From an uncultured Roseicyclus sp. (GTDB lineage: Bacteria; Pseudomonadota; Alphaproteobacteria; Rhodobacterales; Rhodobacteraceae): a DNA stretch of 64,000 nt. The stretch lies in NCBI RefSeq assembly GCF_937892565.1, contig NZ_CALAHQ010000035.1:1-64000 (forward strand). The letters run 5' to 3'. The translations under genes were made by a program, and so were the position numbers. The notes below the pieces were generated by a model that ran no database searches, was not told the origin of the DNA, and saw only the letters and a list, made by a program, of their open reading frames with translations. The stretch's first letter is position 1, and every line of letters begins with the position of its first letter. Below are positions 8,720 to 16,638 of the stretch, one piece after another.

Positions 8720-9247
8720 ATGCTGGGCTACATCATCTCGTCCGGGCGGGGCACGGGCGACCGCCTGATGATGGCGATTGCCCAACAGCTTGCGGCACGC
8801 GGCGTCGCGGTGGCAGGTGCGGTTCAGATCAACATCGAACATGATCCCGCCCGGCACTGTCACATGGACCTGCGCATTCTGGGCCGGGACGATGTGTTGC
8901 GCATTTCCGAGGATCGCGGCCGTCATGCGCGGGGCTGCCGTCTTGATCCGCGCGGTCTGGCCGATGCGGTGCAGCGGGTGGAAAGCGTTCTGGACCAGCG
9001 CGCGGCATCGGTTCTGATCGTCAACAAGTTCGGCAAGCAGGAGGCCGAAGGCGGCGGCTTCCGCGAGGTGATCGGCCGCGCCCTGATCGCGGGCATCCCG
9101 GTCCTGACCAGCGTGTCCGGCGGCCACCTGCCCGCGTTCCTGACCTTTGCCGAAGGGCTGGCCGTCGAAGTTTCCCCCGATGCCGACGCCGCCGTCGCAT
9201 GGTGTCTTGCAACATTACCCGACCCGCACCCGGCGCTGGCCGTCTGA
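8720..9247 (+). CDS. DUF2478 protein (THEP1-like NTPase fold)
   Basis: 175 residues from the ATG at 8720, with GGAG seven bases upstream. The N-terminal SSGRGTGDRL resembles the degenerate P-loop of the DUF2478 family, and VNKFGKQEAEGGG near residues 100-112 is the family hallmark. Family members are frequently encoded next to molybdenum transport or nitrogenase genes, and a role in molybdenum handling is suspected but, as far as I know, not shown. Its place between a MoeA fusion and the FDH accessory genes fits that pattern. Confidence 0.82.
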   Translation: MLGYIISSGRGTGDRLMMAIAQQLAARGVAVAGAVQINIEHDPARHCHMDLRILGRDDVLRISEDRGRHARGCRLDPRGLADAVQRVESVLDQRAASVLIVNKFGKQEAEGGGFREVIGRALIAGIPVLTSVSGGHLPAFLTFAEGLAVEVSPDADAAVAWCLATLPDPHPALAV

Positions 9248-9306
9248 CCGGCGGGCCATGCCACAGCAGGCTTGGAAGGTGTGCCGTGCCCTGGTAATCT
9301 CGGGGC

Positions 9307-9930
9307 ATGATGATCTCGGACGCTCAGGACTATTTCGCAAAGGGATGCGGTCGATGTGATCGCTTCGATACAACAGGCTGTGCGGCGCGGATCTGGGGCG
9401 CGGGTCTTGCACGGTTGCGACACATCTGCCTGTCGGAGGGGCTGCAAGAGACGGCCAAATGGGGACATCCCTGTTACATGCATGCCCAGAGGAACATCGT
9501 CATCATCGGCGCGGTCCATGGCAATTTCCGGCTGAGCTTTTTCAATGCCGCACTCATGAAAGACCCTGAGGGGGTGCTGGAAAAGCAAGGTCCGAACACG
9601 CGACACCCTGACATGATCCGCTTCACGTCGCATGACGGACCGACACAACATGAGGATGTGATCCGGGCCTATCTCAGGGAAGCAAAGGGTTATGCCGAGG
9701 CCGGGCAAAGGCCGCCCAAAGACGACAGTGCGCTTGACCTTCCCGATGAACTTGTCGCCGCGCTTGATGCCGATCCCGAGCTGTCAGAGGCGTTCCATGC
9801 CCTGACCCGAGGTCGGCAAAAAAGCTATGTGATCAATCTGAATGGTGCAAAGACCTTGCAGACCAAGATCAACCGGATCGACAGGTTTCGCGGCAAGATC
9901 ATCGATGGCAAAGGCGCGACCGAGCGGTGA
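9307..9930 (+). CDS. YdeI/OmpD-associated family protein (DUF1801-like)
   Basis: 207 residues. The N-terminal part has the DUF1801/YdhG-like fold signature (ETAKWGHPCYMH, then LSFFNAALMKDPEG). The C-terminal end carries the bacteriocin-protection YdeI motif (ALTRGRQKSYVINLNGAK, then KTRINRI-type KINRIDRFRGKI). No catalytic activity is established for the family. It is co-oriented with the cofactor genes but shows no overlap with them, so it may be a passenger. Tandem ATG codons at 9307 and 9310 leave the start uncertain by one residue. Confidence 0.82.
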   Translation: MMISDAQDYFAKGCGRCDRFDTTGCAARIWGAGLARLRHICLSEGLQETAKWGHPCYMHAQRNIVIIGAVHGNFRLSFFNAALMKDPEGVLEKQGPNTRHPDMIRFTSHDGPTQHEDVIRAYLREAKGYAEAGQRPPKDDSALDLPDELVAALDADPELSEAFHALTRGRQKSYVINLNGAKTLQTKINRIDRFRGKIIDGKGATER

Positions 9931-10015
9931 AACAGCCCTTGAGCCAAGCGGAGGGTTGTCTGCGATGAAGACGGCGGCGCAACGCGCCGCGAACGCCAGC
10001 GTCACGCCCCCGCGC

Positions 10016-10060
10016 CCAATCTGACACAGGCCAATCTGACACAGGCCAATCTGACACAGG
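10016..10060. repeat. Three perfect 15-bp tandem repeats
   Basis: The unit ccaatctgacacagg occurs three times head to tail without a mismatch (10016-10030, 10031-10045, 10046-10060). It sits in the 146-bp gap between the converging YdeI-like and polyferredoxin genes. It is outside any coding frame I accept. Confidence 0.9.
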
Positions 10061-10076
10061 CCCGCCCAAGGTCTGT

Positions 10077-12026
10077 TCAGTTCGGCGCCTCATGCGGGTC
10101 GAAGCCTGCGATCACCACCTCTTGCGTGCGGCAATCATCGCACATCGTCAGCAGCCGTTTGCGCGCCGCGCCGTCTTCGCCTGAAAACATCCAGTGGCTG
10201 TCGAGCCGTTCCATCACCCGGCGGATGCTTGACCCGGTGCCGAAACCCTTGCCGCAGCGCGTGCAGCAAAACGGCTCTTCTTGCTTCAGGATGCGTTTTG
10301 GGGTGGCCCAGGCGGCGAAATCCATCTGTGCCTTGATGGCAATGGCGTCTTCGGGACAGGTCGCCGCACAGATCCCGCATTGCACACAGGCGCTTTCGGT
10401 AAAGCGCAGCATCGGCTTGTCGGGGTTGTCGCCCAGCGCGCCGGTGGGGCAGGCGCCGACGCAAGACAGGCACAGCGTGCAACTGTCGAGGTTGAGATGC
10501 ACGGTCCCAAACGGCGCGCCCTGCGGCAGCTCGATCCGTTCGGCCGGGCGGGGGGCGGTGCGGTTCAGCTCCTCCATCGCCAGCGTCAGAAGCCCGCGCT
10601 TGTCCTCGGGGGGCAGAAAGCTTGACCGTGCGCCGCGTGCGGGTGCCGCAGGCTGCCATAGGGCTGCCTCCAGCGTGTCGGGGTCATCGGTCTGGATCAG
10701 GCCACAAGCCGTTTCGGGCAGGCCCGTCGCCGCACAGATCGCGGCCATCAGATCCAGCGTGTTGGCCAGCCCATCAAGCGGATGGGCCGTGCGGTCCTTG
10801 GCCAGCACACGCACGCCCCCCGCGCCCCAGGCAAGGGCTGCGGCCATGGTTTCAGGGCCGATCTGGCTGGGTTCGTTGATCTGGACCGGGATGACATGGG
10901 CGGGCAGACCCCGGCCAAAGCGCGCCGCGGCGTCAATCAGGGCTGCGCCATGGGCCTCGTCGTGGAACAAGATCACCGGGGCGCTGCGCCCGCCCGCCGC
11001 AAACCATGCCGACAGACCGCTGCGCAGGCGGGCGGCAAGGCTGCCCACCACCGGCAGCGCATAGGATGCAGCCCCCGTCGGACAGGCCGCCGCGCATTGG
11101 CCGCAGCCCGCGCAGATTGCGGGGTCGATCATCACGGTATCGCCCGCGGGCACGATCGCGCCCGTGGGGCACAGATCAAGGCACCGGGTGCAGCCTGTTT
11201 TCTTATTGCGCGAATGGGCGCAAAGGTCGGGGATGAAATCGATGTATTTGGGCTTGTCGAAAATCCCGACCATCTGGCCTGCCTCGGCCACCAGCGCGGC
11301 CACCGCCACAGGGTCGCGCGGATCGGCGCGCAGATATCCGGGGCGCGTATGGTGAAACAGCGCCGGCGCGCCGGTCAGATCCAACACCAGATCGCAGCGC
11401 GACACCGCACCATTGCGCGAAGGGCCGAAATCGAGCCGCGCGCGCGACGAGGGCGCGGGGGCGGCATAGGCATCGACGGTCAGCTCGAACGCCCCCATAT
11501 GCCCCGTGGCGCGCGCGATGCGCCCTTGCAGCACGGGCCATGTGGTCTGGCGCGGGGGCGCCACATCGGCGCCCGGCACCAGCAGGACGGTCAGGTCCAG
11601 AACCCCTGACAATTGCCGCGCGGCATCCAGCGCGATCTCGTCGCGGCCCAGCACCAAGGCCACGCCCCGGCTTTCAAGGCTGACCGTTTCGAACGAAGAG
11701 CCCGCCGTTTCGGCGATGGCAAGCAGGGCGGCCATCTTGGGGGCGGCCTGTGCGCCCTCGGCCGACCAGCCCGCCGTTTCGCGGATATTGGCAAAGCGCA
11801 GCACGCCCGCAAAGCCCGCATCCTCGGCCACTTCGGCAAAAAGCGGCGCTTCTTGCGTGCAGGCCACCGTGATGGCGGCAAATTCGCCCAAGGCCTGCCG
11901 GAAATTGTCAAGCTGGGCGCGACACAACTGGCTGGCGGGCTTGCCCGTGGCGCCAAGGGTTTCGGGGGCAAGGCTCATGGTGCCTTCGCAGCTGCAGATC
12001 AGGCGGGTTTCACGGTGCACTGGCAT
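10077..12026 (-). CDS. Polyferredoxin (multiple 4Fe-4S) linked to FDH
   Basis: 649 residues. An N-terminal CSC motif lies near residue 13. A first ferredoxin pair follows mid-protein (C-x9-C-x2-C-x3-CP, then C-x2-C-x2-C-x3-CPTG). A second pair near the C-terminus has SCTLCLSCVGACP and ACVQCGICAATCP. Last comes a CCTRCGKGF...CDDC zinc-ribbon-like tail. It has no signal peptide or membrane helix, so it is probably cytoplasmic and may carry electrons to or from the dehydrogenase or its maturation. It is divergent from the LplA-like operon across 91 bp. The exact electron partner is not determinable. Confidence 0.88.
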   Translation of the reverse strand: MPVHRETRLICSCEGTMSLAPETLGATGKPASQLCRAQLDNFRQALGEFAAITVACTQEAPLFAEVAEDAGFAGVLRFANIRETAGWSAEGAQAAPKMAALLAIAETAGSSFETVSLESRGVALVLGRDEIALDAARQLSGVLDLTVLLVPGADVAPPRQTTWPVLQGRIARATGHMGAFELTVDAYAAPAPSSRARLDFGPSRNGAVSRCDLVLDLTGAPALFHHTRPGYLRADPRDPVAVAALVAEAGQMVGIFDKPKYIDFIPDLCAHSRNKKTGCTRCLDLCPTGAIVPAGDTVMIDPAICAGCGQCAAACPTGAASYALPVVGSLAARLRSGLSAWFAAGGRSAPVILFHDEAHGAALIDAAARFGRGLPAHVIPVQINEPSQIGPETMAAALAWGAGGVRVLAKDRTAHPLDGLANTLDLMAAICAATGLPETACGLIQTDDPDTLEAALWQPAAPARGARSSFLPPEDKRGLLTLAMEELNRTAPRPAERIELPQGAPFGTVHLNLDSCTLCLSCVGACPTGALGDNPDKPMLRFTESACVQCGICAATCPEDAIAIKAQMDFAAWATPKRILKQEEPFCCTRCGKGFGTGSSIRRVMERLDSHWMFSGEDGAARKRLLTMCDDCRTQEVVIAGFDPHEAPN

Positions 12027-12117
12027 GGGGCTTTCGTCTGGCGTTAGGCTGCACTATCTCAGGCGCGGTGTAATCCGATCCGTGCGGAATGGGTAGCGCT
12101 CTCGGGAGGGAAAACAA

Positions 12118-12855
12118 ATGACGCATCAGATAGCCGATGATCTTGCCGGATCCAGGGTGCATCTGCCGCCCCCATTCTCGTTGCATCGCACGACCCGGCG
12201 CGACGTGCTGGCCGTGGCCGCAGAGCTTGCGCCGACCCATGGCGCGGGGACGCTGGTGTTGCACCAATCGCCCGGGCTTTTGGCCTTTGCCGTCGTGCTT
12301 GAGCCGGAACAACCCTTGGCCGAGGCACAGCTTGCCTTTCTTTTGGGCATGACCGCGCTGGGCGATGCGCTGGCTGCGCATTGCCCGCCCGAACGCCCCG
12401 TGCGGCTGATCTGGCCCGATCAGGTCACCTATGATGCCGCGCGCATCGGCGGGGGCCGCTTTGCCGTCGCGCCCGGCACGGCCGAGGATGGCGTGCCCGA
12501 CTGGATGGTCTTTGCCGCTGATCTGATCGCCGACCGCGACCAGATCGACGAACCGGGAAAGTATCCCGGCTCCACCTCGCTGCACGAGGAAGCCTTTGAC
12601 GCGGCCGAAGACATCGTGTCGACCTTCGCGTCCTATCTCATGCTGTATTTTGACCGCTGGGCGCATGACGGCTTTGCCGCCGTGTCGAACCGTTACCTGA
12701 TGCGGATCGATCCGCCGCTGTTGCGGGGCGTGCGCCGCATTGACGGCGACCGGATGATCGAGATCAAGCCCGCGGGCGGCAGCCGCAGCTTTCCCCCCAT
12801 CCGCGAGGCCTTGCTGGCCCAGACATGGCGCGACGATCTGGGACCCAAGCTGTGA
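12118..12855 (+). CDS. Biotin/lipoate protein ligase-like protein (DUF4444 type)
   Basis: 245 residues with a strong GGGAGGG ribosome site. The fold signature of the BirA/LplA family is visible as IWPDQV at residues 98-103, corresponding to WPND[VI] of biotin ligases. The Lys that normally follows in the K-x-x-G motif is missing, with Ala-Arg at the corresponding place (108-109). It heads a five-gene overlapping operon upstream of the formate dehydrogenase. A true ligase role is doubtful; a repurposed adenylate- or cofactor-binding role in FDH maturation is plausible but unproven. Confidence 0.8.
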   Translation: MTHQIADDLAGSRVHLPPPFSLHRTTRRDVLAVAAELAPTHGAGTLVLHQSPGLLAFAVVLEPEQPLAEAQLAFLLGMTALGDALAAHCPPERPVRLIWPDQVTYDAARIGGGRFAVAPGTAEDGVPDWMVFAADLIADRDQIDEPGKYPGSTSLHEEAFDAAEDIVSTFASYLMLYFDRWAHDGFAAVSNRYLMRIDPPLLRGVRRIDGDRMIEIKPAGGSRSFPPIREALLAQTWRDDLGPKL

Positions 12856-13409
12856 CACGGCTGCCGCGCACGATCCGGCTTGATCCGTCGGACAAGCATA
12901 TCTTTGCGCCCGCCGCGGACCCTGGGGAATGGGCGGTTCCCGGCACGTTCCTGTTCTGGGACAGGCCCGCCGACAGCCTGTCGCGCAAGGAGGCCATTGC
13001 CTTTCGCTCGGGGTTTCTGGGGGTGGACAGCTTTGGTCATTCCACCCTTGTCGCGGTGCAAGATGCCCGCCCCGATGAACGCGCCGCCATGGTCGATCGG
13101 CTGGCAGCCCAGCTTGTCGTGCATCTGGGCGCACCGTCCATCGATATCGCGCGGCCCGCCGCCGAACAGGAGGTGGCGCTGGCCGAAAGCCTGTGTGCCG
13201 GACATGCGATTGGCACGCTGATCGCGCTTCATCGCAAACGCGGCGATGACGGCGATATCCGCGAACAGTTCCGCACGTTGCGCCCCCGCGATGAAACCGC
13301 CTTTTCCGCCACCCATCTGATGGGTCATGACAGGGCCTTTCAGTTCTTCGAGGAAGAGGTAGAGCTGGAGGATCACGTCGATCTGTTGCAATTGCGAGGT
13401 CAGGACTGA
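12852..13409 (+). CDS. DUF6505 family protein
   Basis: 185 residues, starting at a GTG whose last two bases begin the previous stop (GTGA). The sequence has LPRTIRLDPSDKHIF at the N-terminus, VPGTFLFWD, and an AFRSGFLGVDSFGHSTLV segment. A conserved acidic end, FFEEEVELEDHVDLL, closes it. No catalytic motif, metal site or membrane segment is evident. The tight coupling to the ligase-like gene before it and the DUF6352 gene after it suggests a shared complex or pathway. Confidence 0.75.
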   Translation: MTRLPRTIRLDPSDKHIFAPAADPGEWAVPGTFLFWDRPADSLSRKEAIAFRSGFLGVDSFGHSTLVAVQDARPDERAAMVDRLAAQLVVHLGAPSIDIARPAAEQEVALAESLCAGHAIGTLIALHRKRGDDGDIREQFRTLRPRDETAFSATHLMGHDRAFQFFEEEVELEDHVDLLQLRGQD

Positions 13410-14398
13410 TGCCGGAATTCTGGGTTGCCTCTGGCCATCACCTTGCCCGGCTGGATCGCGCCGGGCGGATGGTGGTGACCGATGAACTGCTGCTGGCGTG
13501 GCTGGCCCGCCCCGAGATCGTGCCCCCGCCCGAGGCCTGTGCCACCGAACGGGCGGTCCATGCCCGGCTGATGTCCCAGCCGCGCAGCCCCGTGCCGCCG
13601 CTGGAACTGGCCGCGATCAAGGATGCGGACGCGCGCGAAAACTGGCAATTCTTTCTGACCCTGCGCGACCGGCTCTTGCAGGCGGGCACCATCGAGGATG
13701 GCTATGCCGCCATCATGCGCGAGGGGCTGCGCCTGCCGGTCGTGTTCCTGGCGCAGCTGGTGCAGCTGATCTTGCGCAATGCACTGGACGGGTGCGACGA
13801 TCCGCAGGTGCTGCGCGCCGCCGAATGCCTGTTTCGCCCCCAGCGCGCCCATGTCAAGGACGGCGTCGTGTTGCTGGCTGATGAGGAACTGGTCGCCCTC
13901 TATGAGGCCGACATGCACGCCTCGCCCCTGATGGCGATGTTTTCCGGCGGCATGGACAGCCTTGATGTTCTTGGGGGGGGCAATGAATGGACCTATTGGT
14001 CGCGGTCCGATGCCCATACGATGATCTTCAATTTTGGCGGCGACCCCGAAGCCCGGCGCGGCATGGCACAGGCGCTCGCGGCCTTTATCCGCCACATGAC
14101 CGGGGCCAGGGTCACGGTCACCCCCCACACGAGGGTCGAAGATGTCGACCTGCGCTGGTATGTCGGGCTTGATCCCAACGGCACGGCCATCGGCAATGCG
14201 CTGTGGCGCGGACAGCCGGTTCCCGCTACGCTGATCGGTGTGTTCCGGCTGGACTTTGCCGATGCCGCCGCCGTGCGGCCCGATCTGGCCGGGCAACCCG
14301 TGTGGTTGTTGCTGGGCCTTGGGGCGGACGGGGCGGTGCGGATCAAGCCGCAGAACCTGTTGGCGGGGCTGCCGCTGGCGTCACCGGATTTGCACTGA
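13409..14398 (+). CDS. DUF6352 family protein
   Basis: 329 residues. The start overlaps the previous stop as TGATG. The N-terminal ~160 residues are helical (FLTLRDRLLQAGTIEDGYAA, then VVFLAQLVQLILRNAL). The middle holds WTYWSRSDAHTMIFNFG, and the C-terminal part holds VEDVDLRWYVGLD, followed by GTAIGNALW and WLLLGLGAD. The family is uncharacterised but repeatedly seen with DUF3305/DUF3306 genes near formate dehydrogenases. There is no signal peptide. Function is unknown; participation in FDH assembly is inferred from context only. Confidence 0.78.
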   Translation: MPEFWVASGHHLARLDRAGRMVVTDELLLAWLARPEIVPPPEACATERAVHARLMSQPRSPVPPLELAAIKDADARENWQFFLTLRDRLLQAGTIEDGYAAIMREGLRLPVVFLAQLVQLILRNALDGCDDPQVLRAAECLFRPQRAHVKDGVVLLADEELVALYEADMHASPLMAMFSGGMDSLDVLGGGNEWTYWSRSDAHTMIFNFGGDPEARRGMAQALAAFIRHMTGARVTVTPHTRVEDVDLRWYVGLDPNGTAIGNALWRGQPVPATLIGVFRLDFADAAAVRPDLAGQPVWLLLGLGADGAVRIKPQNLLAGLPLASPDLH

Positions 14399-14410
14399 AA
14401 GGGACGACCC

Positions 14411-14950
14411 ATGCCCAAAGAAATCTTGCGCTTGGGTGTTCTGGCCCAGCTTCGCCCCCCCGTCACGCGTTGGAGCACCGGCGAATTGCGGGCGCTGATG
14501 GTGTTGCCCTCCGAGCCCGCGACGCCGCCGGGCACGCGCCTGTCCGACGAGGCCGGGATCGAAACATGGTATCTGGGCGGGCGCGATCTGGTGCTGTGGT
14601 CGGGCGATGCCAGCCATCATCGCGACAATCTGACGTCGGGGCGGCCGTCGGTCTGGGTGGCGTTGCGCGGCACTCACCCCTCGCACGCCGAGGTGGTTGC
14701 CGTGACCGCCGACCCCTATGAGGGCGAAGGGCTGGCATCTGACCCGGACCTGATCGTGGACGCCGTGCCGATGCCCGATGCGATTGCCCGCGCCGTGGCG
14801 GCCTTTGCGGATGCCCATTTCTTTGAGATGCCCTTCAAGAAGCGCCAGCGCCAGCCGGCGGATCCCAATGCGATGACATCGCGCGCGCCGCGCATCTTGC
14901 AGCATTCGGACAAATGGGAAACCCGCAAGGGCCGGGGGCCGGAGGGATGA
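14411..14950 (+). CDS. DUF3305 family protein
   Basis: 179 residues. The N-terminal LGVLAQLRPPVTRWSTGEL and a following WYLGGRDLVLW ... PSVWVALR pattern mark the DUF3305 family, in which many members begin with an R-x-P-x-x-x-x-W element. The C-terminus is basic and proline-rich (MPFKKRQRQPADPNAMTSRA). It is predicted soluble. It lies 12 bp after the DUF6352 gene and overlaps the DUF3306 gene by four bases. No biochemical function is known to me. Confidence 0.82.
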   Translation: MPKEILRLGVLAQLRPPVTRWSTGELRALMVLPSEPATPPGTRLSDEAGIETWYLGGRDLVLWSGDASHHRDNLTSGRPSVWVALRGTHPSHAEVVAVTADPYEGEGLASDPDLIVDAVPMPDAIARAVAAFADAHFFEMPFKKRQRQPADPNAMTSRAPRILQHSDKWETRKGRGPEG

Positions 14951-15570
14951 CCGACGACACCCCCGAGGGGTTTCTGGGCCGTTGGTCGCGCACCAAACGC
15001 GCGGCCGCGCAATCCGTCCCCGATCCCGAGATCGCGCCGCCCCCCCCGCAAGAAAGCCAGCCTGATCTTGTGCCGGCGCCCCAGCCCGAGCCGCTGAGCC
15101 AGGAGGAACTGGATGCGCTGCCCCGGATCGAGGATCTGATCGAAGGCAGCGACATCCGCGCCTTTTTGCGGGCGGGCGTGCCGCGTCAGCTGCGCAATGC
15201 CGCAATGCGCCGGATGTGGATGCTGACGCCAGCCATTCGCGATTACAGCGATCCGGCGGTGGATTACGCATGGGATTGGAACACGCCGGGCGGCGTGCCG
15301 GGCGATGGTGTCGGGCCGTCACCCGAAAAAGCCGCCAAGATGTTCCAAGATATCCTCAAGCCGCGCCATGAAACGCCGGCCGCGACCGATCAGCCGCCAT
15401 CCGATGCCGCGCTCACGGCAGAGCAAGCCCCCGCCGATACGCCGCCAGCCGATGCACCCGATGAGGTTGCCGTTGCGGTGCCGGACAAGGCTCAGATCGC
15501 CTCTGATGACCCGGCCCCCATGACCGAAGCGCCGCCACGCCGCCGCCATGGTTCGGCGCTTCCGGGTTAG
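14947..15570 (+). CDS. DUF3306 family protein
   Basis: 207 residues, starting at the ATG within ATGA at 14947 behind GGAGGG. It opens with FLGRWSRTKR, has a conserved core (LPRIEDLIEGSDIRAFL, VPRQLRNAAMRRMW, then DYAWDWNTPG), and ends in ~80 residues of low-complexity Ala/Pro/Asp sequence that is probably disordered. DUF3306 is almost always encoded with DUF3305 and membrane formate dehydrogenases. It is the last gene of the accessory block; a 187-bp gap follows before torD. Confidence 0.83.
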   Translation: MTDDTPEGFLGRWSRTKRAAAQSVPDPEIAPPPPQESQPDLVPAPQPEPLSQEELDALPRIEDLIEGSDIRAFLRAGVPRQLRNAAMRRMWMLTPAIRDYSDPAVDYAWDWNTPGGVPGDGVGPSPEKAAKMFQDILKPRHETPAATDQPPSDAALTAEQAPADTPPADAPDEVAVAVPDKAQIASDDPAPMTEAPPRRRHGSALPG

Positions 15571-15757
15571 GTCAATGAAATAATTATATATTGTTGTCTT
15601 TTTTTGCGGGCCGCCGCGCCCAAGACATGGCGCCGCCACCGAAAATGCTGCAGGGAAAGGACAGATTTCTCTTGCTTCGGCCGCCCATTTCAGGTGCAAT
15701 CAATGTTGAGGCATGCGGCTGTATACACCAGCAGCATGAAGGGAGATTTTGCGAGCC
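15571..15757. promoter_or_regulatory. Probable promoter region of the formate dehydrogenase operon
   Basis: This gap separates the accessory block from the torD-like gene that leads the structural operon. It begins with a sharply AT-rich stretch (15577-15595) ending in a T-run (about 15599-15605), then returns to high GC. AGGGAG at 15740-15745 is the torD ribosome site, though 12 bases from the ATG. I find no convincing -35/-10 pair, so the exact promoter is not assigned. Confidence 0.35.
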
Positions 15758-16363
15758 ATGTCTGCCAGCCAGCCGGTAAACCGGCGCGCCACAGATGCCG
15801 AAAATTCGGCACGAAGCGAGATGTATCGCTTTGTGGCCGCACTGCTTTCCACGGCACCCAATCAGGAACTGATCGACGGCATCGCCGTTCTGACAGGCGA
15901 TCAGACCCCGCTTGGCCATGCCATTACGGCGCTGTCTGATTCGGCCCGCACCGCTGTGGCGAGTGCTGTCGAACGTGAGTTTTTCGATCTGTTCATCGGC
16001 GTTGGCCGGGGCGAGTTGCTTCCCTATGCCAGCTTCTATCAGACAGGTTTTCTCAATGAGCGGCCCTTGGCCGAATTGCGTGGCGATCTGGCCCGCATCG
16101 GGGTTGCCCGCGTCGAAGGTCGCCACGAGCCCGAAGATCACATCGCCCTTTTGCTTGAGGTCATGGCCGATCTGGCAGCGGGCGTGCTGGATGTGGACGC
16201 CGCCGTAGAGGCCGATTTCTTTGCGCGCCACATCGCGCCTTGGGCCGCACAGTTTTTTGACGATCTCGCGATTGCGCCCAGCGCATCTTTCTATCGGCCG
16301 GTCGCTGAAATCGGCCGGTTGCTTGTAGACATCGAAGCGCGGGCATTCTCGCTTGCGGCTTAG
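15758..16363 (+). CDS. TorD-family chaperone for formate dehydrogenase
   Basis: 201 residues. All-helical TorD/DmsD-like sequence: EMYRFVAALLSTAPNQEL near the N-terminus, FFDLFIGVGRGELLPYASFY at the centre (the E/FxxLF...LxPYxSxY-type motif of the family), and a C-terminal FFxRHIxPWAxxFFxDL segment. Such proteins bind the TAT leader of a molybdoenzyme and hold it until cofactor is loaded. The target is almost certainly the alpha subunit encoded two genes downstream. An alternative TTG start exists at 15749. Confidence 0.88.
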   Translation: MSASQPVNRRATDAENSARSEMYRFVAALLSTAPNQELIDGIAVLTGDQTPLGHAITALSDSARTAVASAVEREFFDLFIGVGRGELLPYASFYQTGFLNERPLAELRGDLARIGVARVEGRHEPEDHIALLLEVMADLAAGVLDVDAAVEADFFARHIAPWAAQFFDDLAIAPSASFYRPVAEIGRLLVDIEARAFSLAA

Positions 16364-16422
16364 GGAATTGAATGCGGTTTGGGCATCTCGGGGCCCGGTC
16401 CGCAGCAAGAAAGGGGAACGAC

Positions 16423-16638
16423 ATGACTAAGGAAAAATCGACACCGATCAGTCGCCGTGCATTTCTTGGCACAGCATCTGTCGGCGCAGCGGCAAGCGTT
16501 GCCCTTGGTTCGGGAAGCGCAACGCCCGCCTTTGCACAACAGACAGGCGACGACCGCACCCGTGCCCGCTATCAGGCAACCGAACATGTCGAAACCTATT
16601 ACCGGACCAACCGTTATTATCCTCGGGGGACCAACTGA
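16423..16638 (+). CDS. Small TAT-signal protein of formate dehydrogenase region
   Basis: 71 residues, with AAGGGG before the ATG. The twin-arginine signal ISRRAFLG is at residues ~10-17 with a long Ala/Ser-rich hydrophobic region ending AFA-QQ. A ~30-residue mature part ends in a Tyr-rich stretch (HVETYYRTNRYYPRGTN). This matches the known formate-dehydrogenase-region TAT-target family (TIGR02811 type), always found directly upstream of fdhA. Its function is unknown; it could be a small periplasmic subunit or a co-export partner. The stop overlaps the fdhA start as TGATG. Confidence 0.88.
   Translation: MTKEKSTPISRRAFLGTASVGAAASVALGSGSATPAFAQQTGDDRTRARYQATEHVETYYRTNRYYPRGTN

Noticed and set aside
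10016..10060. CRISPR-like array.
   Set aside because: Units are 15 bp, directly adjacent and without spacers; no cas genes nearby.
13409..14398. SGGMDS at residues 179-184 of the DUF6352 protein resembles the PP-loop of ATP pyrophosphatases.
   Set aside because: It lies mid-protein without the N-terminal beta-strand and downstream motifs of that family, and the surrounding sequence matches DUF6352. Probably coincidence.
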